NCBI RefSeq assembly: GCF_016834455.1
Contig: NZ_CP069213.1
Coordinates: 2,604,501 to 2,668,500, forward strand
Source of the DNA: Shewanella litorisediminis
GTDB taxonomy: Bacteria > Pseudomonadota > Gammaproteobacteria > Enterobacterales > Shewanellaceae
Direction: 5' to 3'
Length of the DNA: 64,000 bases
Part shown: piece by piece, positions 52,616-61,562 of the stretch
Layout: each line of letters opens with the position of its first letter
Numbering within the stretch: position 1 is the stretch's first letter
Notes under the pieces: generated by a model
What the model was told of the DNA's origin: nothing
Databases searched by the model: none
What the model saw: only the letters and a program-made list of their open reading frames with translations
Program-made: the position numbers and the translations under genes

Positions 52616-53719
52616 CTAAAAACTCGCCTGAACATAGCCTCCGGCAAGCACGCCATCACTGCAGACAAGGCCATCAAACCTGTCATCCAGCAACATTTGC
52701 TTATGGGAGGGGTCCGAGGTGGCGATACAGAGTTTTTCCCCCGGCAATAACGAGCGGAACTGGCTGCTGGGCTTGCCCCAATCAAGCAAACCAAGCTGGA
52801 GCGCATCGGGTAATGCCAGCGGTGTCAGGCCTTTATCGTTTCGAAGATAACAGCGAAGCCCATGCCCCGCCTGGGACACAGAAGCGCGGTAATGTTTAAG
52901 CTCAACACTCAGGTAAACAATGTCCACGGTGATCTCAAGCCCTGACTTTACAATGCGCTCATTCAAATAACTGAGCATATTAAAGGGCTCAATCACAGTG
53001 GTGCTCACGCCATTGCGATAGGCTTTGAGTTTATGGTTAACGAAACTTCTCAGCAGGACACTGGCGAAGGCTGCGCGATTGTCCTCTGGATGGAAGTGCG
53101 CCATGTAAAGGATAAGGTGTTCACTGTCAGCCATGGTGGAATCGATAAAAAACGCGCTGATCCCATCATTTTTATACAGACTGTAATCGATTCTGACCTT
53201 GGGATAGAGCACCTGAGAAGCAGGGAAAAGCTCTTTTTGGATGTGTTTGGCGGCCTCGGTATTTTGCTCAAGCAGCCGCAGGTTTTCTTCCAGCTCAACC
53301 CGGGAGAGTTCATCCATGTCCTGTAATTCGTTGGCCTGCGCGCCTATGCTGCCAAGACTTTGGCGAATGGACTGCTCGATAATGTATAAGTCTGCAACTG
53401 GCTTAACCAGGTAGTCAGAGGCACCAATTCTGAGCGCCTCGACCACATCGGCCATCACATTATTTCCTGATATCACAATGGAAGGCATGGCGGGGTCAAG
53501 GCGATACATTTCCCGCAGCATGTCGAGCCCGCCCAGATTGGGCATACTCAGGTCGGCCAGCACCACATCAAAGTTTTGCCGTTTAAAGCAATCCAGGCCC
53601 TGAATTCCGTCGTCGGCTTCGGTGACCAAAGCGCCACGGCTGTCCAAAAATGACGCGACGACCCTGCGAAACACAGGATCGTCTTCTACCAACAACACAG
53701 ATACATCTTTTAGCGCCAT
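52616..53719 (-). CDS. Response regulator with PP2C-like output domain (RssB-like)
   Basis: A 367-residue cytoplasmic protein: receiver domain (about 5-120) with VEDD, the phospho-acceptor Asp56 in LADLSMPN and Lys106 in DYLVKPV, a helical linker (about 125-170), and a C-terminal half resembling a PP2C/SpoIIE phosphatase fold (AHFHPEDNRAAFASVLL, SQAGHGLRCYL). The metal-binding Asp pattern is incomplete, as in RssB, the adaptor that feeds RpoS to ClpXP. A role in stress sigma control is a family-level inference. GAGGG precedes the ATG. Confidence 0.8.
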   Translation of the reverse strand: MALKDVSVLLVEDDPVFRRVVASFLDSRGALVTEADDGIQGLDCFKRQNFDVVLADLSMPNLGGLDMLREMYRLDPAMPSIVISGNNVMADVVEALRIGASDYLVKPVADLYIIEQSIRQSLGSIGAQANELQDMDELSRVELEENLRLLEQNTEAAKHIQKELFPASQVLYPKVRIDYSLYKNDGISAFFIDSTMADSEHLILYMAHFHPEDNRAAFASVLLRSFVNHKLKAYRNGVSTTVIEPFNMLSYLNERIVKSGLEITVDIVYLSVELKHYRASVSQAGHGLRCYLRNDKGLTPLALPDALQLGLLDWGKPSSQFRSLLPGEKLCIATSDPSHKQMLLDDRFDGLVCSDGVLAGGYVQASF

Positions 53720-53788
53720 ATACTTCCCTCAGGGAGCTGATAGCGCAGAGGAGGGGGATTCTCCGCCGGAGTTATCCCTTGAGGACGG

Positions 53789-54553
53789 CTATTCTAGCTC
53801 CTGCATATATTCATCAAGCAGCTCATCATCTTCTTGATTTGATGGTACATTGCCATCATACACCTTGTAGTCCATGTGCTGTAAATATGCATCTTTTACA
53901 AAGGTGTAGGGATCCAGAGCATTGTCGAGCAAACGTTCCTGATCGATGGCTTCTGTCCGTACATGCAGGCTTTTGATGCCCCATTTGACCACAGACTGCC
54001 ACATTGTCAGCTCTGACAATGGAAAGTATAGTCCATCGACCCAATCACTCGCGAGTTCACGGGTAACATAGGGGCCAAAAAATGGTGCCATAAAGTAAGG
54101 ACCATTAGGCACACCGTAGTAACCCAAAACTTCGTTAAAATCATCCTGTTTGCGTCGCATGCCCATCATGTCGGCCACATCAACAACACCCAGCAAACCT
54201 ATGGTGGAATTCACCACAAAACGTCCACCGGCGTTGGCTGCCCAACCAAATTTTCCCTGCAGTGTGTTATTCACCAGGGCATTGGGCTCTTCAAGATTTC
54301 GGACAAAATTATGCAGCCCCGACTTTACCGGACTGGGCACATAATCTTTATAGGTGTGGGCGACGGGACGATAGATATAGCGGTCAAGCACATTGTAGTT
54401 AAGATCCCACATGGCACGGTTAAACCCTTCGAAGGGGTCGCGGGGATCGTTATAAACCACTTCAACCTGCTTTTCTGAGACCGAATTGTCCTGCTCTGCC
54501 TGAGCCAAGCCTGCCAACAACATGAATGGCAAGGCAATCCATTTCAACTTCAT
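53789..54553 (-). CDS. mlaA: MlaA/VacJ family phospholipid-trafficking protein without lipobox
   Basis: A 254-residue exported protein of the MlaA family, which removes mislocalised phospholipids from the outer leaflet of the outer membrane. Family motifs are DPFEGFNRAMWDLN, VARFV-type VNSTIGLLGVVDVAD, and YGVPNGPYFMAPFFGP. The signal peptide ends MLLAGLAQA-EQ and has no cysteine, so it lacks the lipobox of E. coli MlaA. The C-terminus is strongly acidic (EDDELLDEYMQELE). Start at 54553 (MKLKWIALP) is the signal-peptide start; the frame extends further. Confidence 0.88.
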   Translation of the reverse strand: MKLKWIALPFMLLAGLAQAEQDNSVSEKQVEVVYNDPRDPFEGFNRAMWDLNYNVLDRYIYRPVAHTYKDYVPSPVKSGLHNFVRNLEEPNALVNNTLQGKFGWAANAGGRFVVNSTIGLLGVVDVADMMGMRRKQDDFNEVLGYYGVPNGPYFMAPFFGPYVTRELASDWVDGLYFPLSELTMWQSVVKWGIKSLHVRTEAIDQERLLDNALDPYTFVKDAYLQHMDYKVYDGNVPSNQEDDELLDEYMQELE

Positions 54554-54844
54554 AACTCTCTCTATACAAAAGGCCGCAATTGGCTTTAGAAAGCGCCGTG
54601 GCTGACGATAATAAAGCATAACACTCTGAACCACGTCTGCTACTTTGACGGCTAAGCATACTTTTCCTCACAATAAGATCAATCGATAAATTGTGTAAGT
54701 TGGTGTATGCAGGCAACTTATAGTTTCTGCCAGGGCCAGCGATGAAGTCGTTGTGAAGTGATGTATTCAGTGTCACGGCCCGTAGCAAACCAACGCAAAG
54801 CTAATTCATAACCGCGACGGACTCAATGTCGCCCGAGCTGCAAC

Positions 54845-56698
54845 ATGACCCAAATCAGTGCACTGACGTCAATACTTACCAACAATTCCAGCGCAAACGC
54901 TGAAACCACTTTGCTGCCGGTAAAACTGAGCCAGGCACAGGGCGCAGCCCTACTGACTTTGGCAAATACCAGCTATCTCATCAAACCGCCAGCCGACTTG
55001 TCCAGGTTCCTGGGACAAACACTGATGCTCAGGGTTCCACTGCAAGGTGCTGCGCCATCTCTTACCGTCGCGACACTTGTCGCACTCGCGCCCAGCATAC
55101 TGCTCCCCTTCCCTGGCGCTTTGGCCGAACAGATCCGTCGCCTGGGCATAGATACAGAGAAGCTACTGTCGCTGACCAGGGCCCCCGGTGGCTACCTGTT
55201 GGGCGACGCCAGGTATACCAGTGGACAACTGAGCTTTAAAGGCGGGTATCAACTGCCCTTACCCGCGCTGCAACAGCAACAACCTGAGCAGATGAGAGCC
55301 AGAATCATCGCTCAGGGTAGCGAGCTTAAACTCATGCTCGACCCTATTAAGGCAGAAATGAAAGTCAGCCTCGATGCCATCAGTGGCAACACAGCTCCTG
55401 TCACGAAGAACCTCGTAACAGCCCCAATCACCCCAGAAGCGATTTTGAGTACGTTACAAAAGAAGCTCACGGGGCAAGCTGTCAGCCAAATAGTCACTGC
55501 CAACAGCACGGATAACACGACCAAACCCACTATGTCCGCAACAAGCCCACGGGAGCCGGTTGCCCCAAACGATATTAAAGCCGCAACAAACCCGATATCA
55601 GAAAGCAAACCCACCTCACCTAATGCCCTTTCCGACCCCGGCATAGCCGGAAAGGTGACAGCCGGAACTCTTGCTGAGCCCAAAAATCAGCAGACCGATT
55701 TGTTCGGCCGCAAAACGGCAGAGGTCACGGACAAAGTGCCGGGAGATAAGCATTTACAGATCAAAGCGCCTAACGACCAGCAGACCGACAGCAAGGATGC
55801 GAACCTCAAAAAGATCAATGCCGGGCCTAACGTCGACCCACAGTTCAAAGCGCAAGTAGGCACTCACCTCGCTGCCGGGAAAAGGCTGTTAATGAATCTC
55901 GATAAAACGGGTGCACTTCCTGAAGTCAAATTGGCAGACACCGAACAAGCGCCCCCGGCTACAACGCCAGAGGCGGCCCGTCGTTTACTCGCCCTGTTAA
56001 GACCGCTGCCGGTGACCATGTTCATGGGCAGTATGGCCATACAAGAGGCCATCGCCGCAGCAAATGGGAACCAGCTTTTGGCCCGTCAGGGAGCAGTCGC
56101 CGATGCCGTGCTTCACCAACCCCTGGCGATGGTGTTTCAATTGCTGCTTGGGGGCGCTGCCCTTAAACGCGAGCACTCACTTACCCCACTGATGAATCAG
56201 TGGCTGAATATTGCGGCTAAGGCGACAGGGATCAACTTACAAGACGCCATTGCACTCGCCGATGACGATACCCTGGACTCTCTGATGCAACTTGCGCAGG
56301 TAAGGCGCGAATATGCAGAGGCCAGCAATCCAAGGGACGGCTGGTTCTTCTGCCTGCCCTACCTTTTGGGTGAAAAGCAGCGCCAATTGGAGGGCCATTG
56401 GCAAAGACAAGCAGGCCGGGAGCAGGAAGACAACGCAGAAAGCTGGCGTCTCAAGCTTAAGTTTTCATTGAGTGATGCCGACTTGCTGGTCGACGCCAAA
56501 CGCACTCCCAGTGCGCTGGATGTACAGCTTGTCTGCAGTCAGGAGAAACTTAATAGCCGTGTAGGAAATTATCTCCCGGTGCTGCAGACGCATCTGCAAT
56601 CATTGGGCTTTGGCACCACAATACTTTCCTGTCGCCACGATACTGTGCCCGGCAGTTTGCTGCCCGGCAAAGCCTTTGCCGTGGATTTAAGGGCCTAA
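54845..56698 (+). CDS. FliK-like flagellar hook-length control protein
   Basis: A 617-residue protein. The central part (about 200-370) is rich in T, P, K and Q and probably disordered. The C-terminal part (about 500-610) resembles the FliK C-terminal domain, with WRLKLKFSLSDADLLVDAK and LPVLQTHLQSLGF. FliK measures hook length and switches flagellar export specificity. It is next to a FlhB-C-like gene and the chemotaxis cluster but outside a full flagellar operon, so it may be an accessory homologue. Confidence 0.7.
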   Translation: MTQISALTSILTNNSSANAETTLLPVKLSQAQGAALLTLANTSYLIKPPADLSRFLGQTLMLRVPLQGAAPSLTVATLVALAPSILLPFPGALAEQIRRLGIDTEKLLSLTRAPGGYLLGDARYTSGQLSFKGGYQLPLPALQQQQPEQMRARIIAQGSELKLMLDPIKAEMKVSLDAISGNTAPVTKNLVTAPITPEAILSTLQKKLTGQAVSQIVTANSTDNTTKPTMSATSPREPVAPNDIKAATNPISESKPTSPNALSDPGIAGKVTAGTLAEPKNQQTDLFGRKTAEVTDKVPGDKHLQIKAPNDQQTDSKDANLKKINAGPNVDPQFKAQVGTHLAAGKRLLMNLDKTGALPEVKLADTEQAPPATTPEAARRLLALLRPLPVTMFMGSMAIQEAIAAANGNQLLARQGAVADAVLHQPLAMVFQLLLGGAALKREHSLTPLMNQWLNIAAKATGINLQDAIALADDDTLDSLMQLAQVRREYAEASNPRDGWFFCLPYLLGEKQRQLEGHWQRQAGREQEDNAESWRLKLKFSLSDADLLVDAKRTPSALDVQLVCSQEKLNSRVGNYLPVLQTHLQSLGFGTTILSCRHDTVPGSLLPGKAFAVDLRA

Positions 56699-57003
56699 TG
56701 ATGAATAAACAAGACAAGATAGCGGTAGCCTTAAGTTACGACGGTAATGGCGCCCCCAGGGTAACCGCCAAAGGCGAAGCTCTGCTGGCAGAAGAAATTA
56801 TTGCCCTCGCCCGGCAGAGTGGTATTCACATTCACGAAGACCCTGCATTGGCGAATTTTCTCACCCTGATGGAGCTTAACGAAAGCATCCCCAAGGAGCT
56901 TTATGTCCTCATCGCTGAACTACTATCGTTTGTGTATATGTTGGATGGACGTTACCCGGAAGAATGGGCAAGAATGCATAACAAGATAAAGACGTCCGTA
57001 TAA
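56698..57003 (+). CDS. FlhB C-terminal domain-like protein
   Basis: A 101-residue soluble protein resembling the cytoplasmic C-terminal domain of FlhB/EscU export-switch proteins: KIAVALSYDGNGAPRVTAKG followed by ARQSGIHIHEDPALANFL and ELYVLIAELLSFVY. The membrane domain and the self-cleaving NPTH motif of full FlhB are missing. Its ATG overlaps the stop of the FliK-like gene (TAATG); in full-length systems FliK acts on this domain of FlhB, so the pair makes functional sense. Confidence 0.85.
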   Translation: MMNKQDKIAVALSYDGNGAPRVTAKGEALLAEEIIALARQSGIHIHEDPALANFLTLMELNESIPKELYVLIAELLSFVYMLDGRYPEEWARMHNKIKTSV

Positions 57004-57007
57004 GAGT

Positions 57008-57034
57008 AAAAAAGCTGCCAGTGGCAGCTTTTTA
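57008..57034 (+). terminator. Terminator after FlhB-C-like gene
   Basis: AAAAGCTGCC-AGT-GGCAGCTTTTT, an exact stem with a T tail just after the stop codon. Confidence 0.9.
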
Positions 57035-57127
57035 TATCTTATATATCAAAGGGTAAAAGATAGTTGCTGTTGTCCTGATTAACGAACCATAACCCATCTC
57101 TCACTGCGATAATCCGCAACCGGTTAA

Positions 57128-57532
57128 CTAGCCTTTGCCGTGAAGTCGCAGCAGCAGCTCTGCCTCGGCCCGTGGCAGCTCACATTCGTGCATCAGCTCT
57201 TCGATACCGGCACCAAGGGAGACCATTTTCATCGCTCTGGTATAAAGTCTCGCCTGAGGATCCTGCTCGCGGGTTTCATCAATTCTGGCGTCCTGCGCCA
57301 CCAGGCGCTTTTCCAATTCCAATACCCGCTTACCCACGCCTATGGTGCCACTTCTGAGCTCATGCAATTCTCGCTTGAATCCTTCCCGCTGCTTATCGGC
57401 TTCTTTAAGAAGCAGCGCCAGCGCATCCACCTTGGTACGAAGCTTCCCCAGCTGCTTTTGCAGATACAGCACCAGAGCCAAACAGGCGACGACATACACC
57501 AAGGCCGCTATCAGAAACCCATTTTCAATCAT
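57128..57532 (-). CDS. DUF2802-like membrane protein
   Basis: A 134-residue protein with one N-terminal membrane helix (about 5-25), a long coiled-coil (about 27-85) and a small C-terminal helical domain (SLGAGIEELMHECELPRAEAELLLRL) that looks like a helix-turn-helix-type fold. It resembles the DUF2802 family found at the end of polar chemotaxis clusters; the function is unknown. It follows cheW on the same strand, with a strong hairpin between. Confidence 0.7.
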   Translation of the reverse strand: MIENGFLIAALVYVVACLALVLYLQKQLGKLRTKVDALALLLKEADKQREGFKRELHELRSGTIGVGKRVLELEKRLVAQDARIDETREQDPQARLYTRAMKMVSLGAGIEELMHECELPRAEAELLLRLHGKG

Positions 57533-57561
57533 GCAGCAACAAAACTCCCTGAGTCAGATAC

Positions 57562-57590
57562 GCCACAGGCCGCCAATGGCGGCCTGTGGC
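57562..57590 (-). terminator. Strong hairpin after cheW
   Basis: GCCACAGGCCGCC-AAT-GGCGGCCTGTGGC, a 13-bp perfect stem. There is no T run, so it may stabilise upstream mRNA or give partial termination before the DUF2802-like gene. Confidence 0.5.
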
Positions 57591-57601
57591 TTGGTACTTC
57601 G

Positions 57602-58096
57602 TTAAATCTGAGCAAGCTCTGCCCATTCTTCATCAGACAGCAGTTTGTCCAAATCAACCAGAATAAGCAGTTCGTTATCCCTGTTGCTGACGCCCTGAAT
57701 AAACTTGGCGCTCTCTTCGGTGCCGACGTTTGGCGCATTGTCGATTTCAGAGCGGCGCAGATACACCACTTCGGCCACACTGTCGACCAAAATTCCGATG
57801 ACCTGCTTTTCAGCTTCGATGATCACAATCCGGGTAGAATCGTCTACTTCAGCAGGCTGCAGCCCAAAACGTGAACGGGTGTCGATAACCGTAACCACAT
57901 TGCCACGCAGGTTGATAATGCCCAAAACGTAGTGGGGGGCACCCGGTACAGGGGCAATCTCGGTATAACGCAGCACCTCCTGAACCTGCATCACATTGAT
58001 GCCATAGGTTTCGTTATCCAGTCTGAAGGTCACCCACTGTAATACCGCATCATCCTTTCCGGCAGCCACTGCCGCTACATTTCTCGAGTCTGTCAT
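57602..58096 (-). CDS. cheW: Chemotaxis coupling protein CheW
   Basis: A 164-residue CheW-domain protein linking CheA to receptors. Typical elements are VTFRLDNETYGINVMQVQE, PGAPHYVLGIINLRGNVVT with the IDxR-type IDTRSRFGL, and VAEVVYL. It lies eight bases after parP and ends the cheZ-A-B-parC-parP-cheW group. Confidence 0.95.
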   Translation of the reverse strand: MTDSRNVAAVAAGKDDAVLQWVTFRLDNETYGINVMQVQEVLRYTEIAPVPGAPHYVLGIINLRGNVVTVIDTRSRFGLQPAEVDDSTRIVIIEAEKQVIGILVDSVAEVVYLRRSEIDNAPNVGTEESAKFIQGVSNRDNELLILVDLDKLLSDEEWAELAQI

Positions 58097-58103
58097 ACGT
58101 ACC

Positions 58104-59201
58104 TCAGCTAATAGGATCCTGACAACCTAAACCTGCATTGAGCATTTGGATCAATGCCCTGACATTCAAGATGCCACACATTTGTTCTTTCACTACACCG
58201 GCCAACCAAGGGCGTTTGCCCGCCGTGGTGCGCCAATTGACTTGGGACTGCTTAATCCGTACCGAGTTGACCAAAGATTCACAGGCCAAGCCCCAGTTAC
58301 TGTCTTCCAATAATACAAGATATTGATAATTTACGTTTTGCGCCAGTTCTTCATTGTATTTTTCCGGCATCACCCAGGCGCAGGTGTCCACCAGATTCAG
58401 TTGGGACTCTCTGTGGGTCTGTACCCCTAAAAACCAATCCGGGCGTCCAAAAATGTGGTTGATGCGTTCAACCTTCACTATTCCGCCCAAACTGACCAAG
58501 GGCACAGCCAGGGTCAAACCGGCTACTTTAAAGAATAGTACCTGGAATTCGTCATCCAGCTCTTCACGCAGGTCTTTTGTAATACTGGGCGGCGTGGCGC
58601 CGGTTTGTGTTTGTGGCGCCGATTGTACAGGCGTAACCTGGGCGACTTGCTGTGCTGCCTCGGGGGCTGCCTTGGCCTGTATTTTTTCCTGAACCTGCGG
58701 TCTTACCTCAATCTTTGCCTTGAAGGCAGCTTCTGCAACCACGGGTTTTGAATCAGCTGAGGCGGTTTTTTTCTCAATTGCTGGCTGCTCAATTGCTGGC
58801 TGCTCAACCGGTTTTACAACGTCAAATACCGGTGCCAGCAGTTTTTCCAACGAGGCCTTATCCAGCGGGTCCAAGCCGGGAGCGACTCTTTGAGATTGCT
58901 GCGCTGACTCGGGTTTGACTGTCACAGACTCATGTTTTGCCGAAGCTGGCATCGACTGTTCTGATGCCGGCATGTTGCGCGCCGACGTGGTATCACCGGT
59001 GGGTAAAGTCTTTTTGTCAGAGACAATCGAATCGGCGGGACGCGCATCAGCAATGGTATTTGATACAAAGACTTCTCGCGGTAGAACCGGGGAGTCTTGG
59101 GTGGATACGTCTGTCAGCACGGTCTGCGCCGATGCCTGAGCATCTTCACTCAGCAGCAAGCGGAAGAAATCAACGACGGTTTCGTCAACTGACTTTGACA
59201 T
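58104..59201 (-). CDS. parP: ParP-like CheW-domain polar chemotaxis protein
   Basis: A 365-residue protein with a long Pro/Ala/Gln/Lys-rich low-complexity N-terminal part (about 1-215, including a repeated short stretch around EQPAIEQPAIEKK) and a CheW-like C-terminal domain (about 230-350, FFKVAGLTLAVPLVSLGGI). This is the architecture of Vibrio ParP, whose C-terminal AIF domain binds ParC and CheA to hold arrays at the pole. Start at ATG 59201 has GGAG upstream and overlaps the end of parC by 17 bases. Confidence 0.88.
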   Translation of the reverse strand: MSKSVDETVVDFFRLLLSEDAQASAQTVLTDVSTQDSPVLPREVFVSNTIADARPADSIVSDKKTLPTGDTTSARNMPASEQSMPASAKHESVTVKPESAQQSQRVAPGLDPLDKASLEKLLAPVFDVVKPVEQPAIEQPAIEKKTASADSKPVVAEAAFKAKIEVRPQVQEKIQAKAAPEAAQQVAQVTPVQSAPQTQTGATPPSITKDLREELDDEFQVLFFKVAGLTLAVPLVSLGGIVKVERINHIFGRPDWFLGVQTHRESQLNLVDTCAWVMPEKYNEELAQNVNYQYLVLLEDSNWGLACESLVNSVRIKQSQVNWRTTAGKRPWLAGVVKEQMCGILNVRALIQMLNAGLGCQDPIS

Positions 59202-59976
59202 GGTCAAATTCTCCGGCCATCAAAAAAGTCAGTAAACGTTCATAAGCTTTAATACCACGGCTACCCGATGCGTAATGCGACGCAGGCAGATGCGCCAAAC
59301 TGGCATCGCGGAACTTGGTATCGACCGGAATAACATCAGGCCAGAGCGTATCACCATATTGCTGAGCCAGCGCCTCCAGCGCCGCCGGAGAGGCCTTGGT
59401 GCGTCTGTCGTACATAGTCGGCACAACGGTATAGCTGTAACGGGTATTTTTGGAGCGGCCCATTAACTCCATGGTCTTAATCATACGGTCAAGGCCCTTA
59501 ATGGCCAGAAACTCAGTTTGTACCGGTATAACGATATGCTGACTTGCAGCGAGCGCATTGACCATGAGAACACCGAGTACCGGCGGGCAGTCAATTAATG
59601 CCACATCGTAGTCATCTTCCATCAGCTTGAGCAGGTTTCGCAGCACCAGTCCCATGCCTTCCTGATGACCCAGCGCACGGTCGAGGGTCGCCAACGCCAT
59701 AGTTGCCGGAATTAAATCCAGATTTTCCACCAAGGTTGGTACTGTGTGCTGCCTGATAAGATCTTTGGTCAGGGACTTATGGGCGACAAACACATCATAC
59801 AGGGAGCCAGGCACTTCTTCAGAATCAATACCGAGGTAATATCCCAATGATGCGTGGGGATCGGTGTCAACCATCAGCACGCGCTTGCCCTGCTTGGCCA
59901 GCAGGCCTGCCAAACTTGCTACGGTTGTGGTTTTACCCACACCACCTTTTTGGTTTGCAATGGTCCAGACGTTCAC
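59185..59976 (-). CDS. parC: ParC, ParA-like polar-localisation ATPase
   Basis: A 263-residue ParA/MinD-family ATPase with the deviant Walker A KGGVGKTT (residues 10-17), DTDPHASLGYYLG and the Walker B-like VALIDCPPVLG. In vibrios the ParC ATPase of this cluster marks the cell pole and recruits chemotaxis arrays through ParP. It is not the topoisomerase subunit of the same name. The start codon is GTG at 59976. Position between cheB and parP supports this role over plasmid or chromosome partition. Confidence 0.9.
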   Translation of the reverse strand: MNVWTIANQKGGVGKTTTVASLAGLLAKQGKRVLMVDTDPHASLGYYLGIDSEEVPGSLYDVFVAHKSLTKDLIRQHTVPTLVENLDLIPATMALATLDRALGHQEGMGLVLRNLLKLMEDDYDVALIDCPPVLGVLMVNALAASQHIVIPVQTEFLAIKGLDRMIKTMELMGRSKNTRYSYTVVPTMYDRRTKASPAALEALAQQYGDTLWPDVIPVDTKFRDASLAHLPASHYASGSRGIKAYERLLTFLMAGEFDHVKVS

Positions 59977-59998
59977 GTCTCAGGCCCTCAATACGCGA

Positions 59999-60430
59999 TT
60001 ATTGTTTTTTTTCAATTTTTTCGTCACGGGTTGTCACCCTGATGCCGCCATTGGGGAGTGCTATGACTTTCACTCCATCGCTATTTTCCGAAATAACTTC
60101 AGGCACCAGTGCCTTGGGGATGCTTTCAGTCTCCTTAACGGAGTCGTCGGTGGCGACGCCATCCCCCTCGTTTGCCTTGGTTTCTACCTGCTTGAGCAAA
60201 CGCTCTGTCTCACGGGGATGAGTCTCCAACCATTGGGCCAGCGCTTCTGCCTGGCTGTCTGGCACCATCAGCAGCACCTGGCTTGCGGCCAACTCTGCAT
60301 TTCGGTCTTTCAGCTGGGCGTATTTTACCCGTAAATCGAAATAAAGCACTGTGATCACCACACTGAAAAGCCCCAGCAAAAAGATGACCAATGTCATCCC
60401 GCCAGCGGCATCACGGCGCTTATCAGCCAC
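59999..60430 (-). CDS. Small single-pass membrane protein of the chemotaxis cluster
   Basis: A 143-residue protein with one membrane helix (about 12-33) and a hydrophilic, acidic C-terminal part. I do not recognise the family. The start codon is GTG at 60430, overlapping the cheB stop by eight bases, and parC follows 22 bases later, so it is co-expressed with them. A role in array anchoring or localisation would be guesswork. Confidence 0.75.
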   Translation of the reverse strand: MADKRRDAAGGMTLVIFLLGLFSVVITVLYFDLRVKYAQLKDRNAELAASQVLLMVPDSQAEALAQWLETHPRETERLLKQVETKANEGDGVATDDSVKETESIPKALVPEVISENSDGVKVIALPNGGIRVTTRDEKIEKKQ

Positions 60431-61532
60431 GGCCAGACTCTTTTAAAATGGCTTCGGCCATGTTTTCAAGCCCAATGGACTGAGTGGATATCCCGGCGGC
60501 AGTGACAGCCTGAGGCATACCGTAGACCACACAACTCGCTTCATCCTGTGCCCAGACAGTAGCGCCCAAATTTTTAAGCATGCGCGCGCCTTCCCGGCCA
60601 TCGGCACCCATACCGGTAAGCACCACGGCCAACACATCACCGCCATAAGCTTTTGAGGCTGAGGCAAAGGTAATGTCGACACAAGGCTTGTAGTTCATAT
60701 CTGCGTTGCCGGCGACTATTTTAATACGCCCGCTGGCACCGGCCTTTTCTATCATCATTTGCATGCCGCCGGGTGCCAGATAGGCACAGCCCGGTTGCAG
60801 CAAGTCGCCACTGGCGGCTTCTTTGACCGAAATACGGCAAAGACCATTGAGCCGCTGAGCAAACGCCGGGGTAAAAGCCGCAGGCATATGCTGAATAAGC
60901 ACAATAGGCAGCGGATAATTGGCGGGGAACTGGGTAAGGATTTTCTGCAGTGCGACAGGACCACCGGTAGAGGTGCCTATCGCCAGTAATTTGTATTGCT
61001 TGCCACTGGCACGCAAACTCACAGGCGCAGCCACAGGCGTCTGAGGCCGCTGCAATTGCACCTGAGGCCTTGAACCTATGGCGGGCCGCGTTGGTTCAGG
61101 GGCAGGGGCTCTGGAGGTGATTGGTCTGAACAGCCTTCGTCTGCCAAGGGCTTTGACCCTCTGCTGTAAAAGCTTGATGGCTTCGTCTTTATTGGTGGCA
61201 ATGTCTTCAAACCGCTTGGGTAAGAAGTCCAATGCCCCGGCATCAAGCGCATCAAGAGTCGCCTTGGCACCATCGTGAGTCAAAGAGGAGAACATCAAAA
61301 TGGGGGTCGGTACCTTGGCCATAATTTCGCGCACAGCCGTAATACCGTCCATCACCGGCATTTCAATATCCATGGTGATGACCTGAGGCTTGTGCTCCAT
61401 GGCCATCTGAATGGCTTCCATACCGTTGGATGCCGTTGCAACTACCTCCAACTCCGGGTCCTGAGTAACAATCTCACTGACCCTTCGTCGGAAAAAGCTT
61501 GAGTCATCAACGACCAATACTTTTATTGTCAT
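60423..61532 (-). CDS. cheB: Protein-glutamate methylesterase CheB
   Basis: A 369-residue two-domain protein that demethylates and deamidates chemoreceptors. The receiver domain (about 1-120) carries Asp55 in ITMDIEMP; a Pro/Arg-rich linker (about 140-170) precedes the methylesterase domain with the triad Ser188 in GTSTGGP, His215 in IQHMPAAF and Asp311 in [13 protein letters not shown] precedes the ATG; cheA lies 30 bases upstream. Confidence 0.96.
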   Translation of the reverse strand: MTIKVLVVDDSSFFRRRVSEIVTQDPELEVVATASNGMEAIQMAMEHKPQVITMDIEMPVMDGITAVREIMAKVPTPILMFSSLTHDGAKATLDALDAGALDFLPKRFEDIATNKDEAIKLLQQRVKALGRRRLFRPITSRAPAPEPTRPAIGSRPQVQLQRPQTPVAAPVSLRASGKQYKLLAIGTSTGGPVALQKILTQFPANYPLPIVLIQHMPAAFTPAFAQRLNGLCRISVKEAASGDLLQPGCAYLAPGGMQMMIEKAGASGRIKIVAGNADMNYKPCVDITFASASKAYGGDVLAVVLTGMGADGREGARMLKNLGATVWAQDEASCVVYGMPQAVTAAGISTQSIGLENMAEAILKESGRG

Positions 61533-61562
61533 TTATATTCCTGCCAACAGCACGCGCTGGAG

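Noticed and set aside
59185-59976. Topoisomerase IV subunit or plasmid partition ParA
   Set aside because: Length and motifs are of the ParA/MinD ATPases, no parB or parS-like partner is adjacent, and the neighbours are cheB and parP, so the chemotaxis ParC is the better reading.
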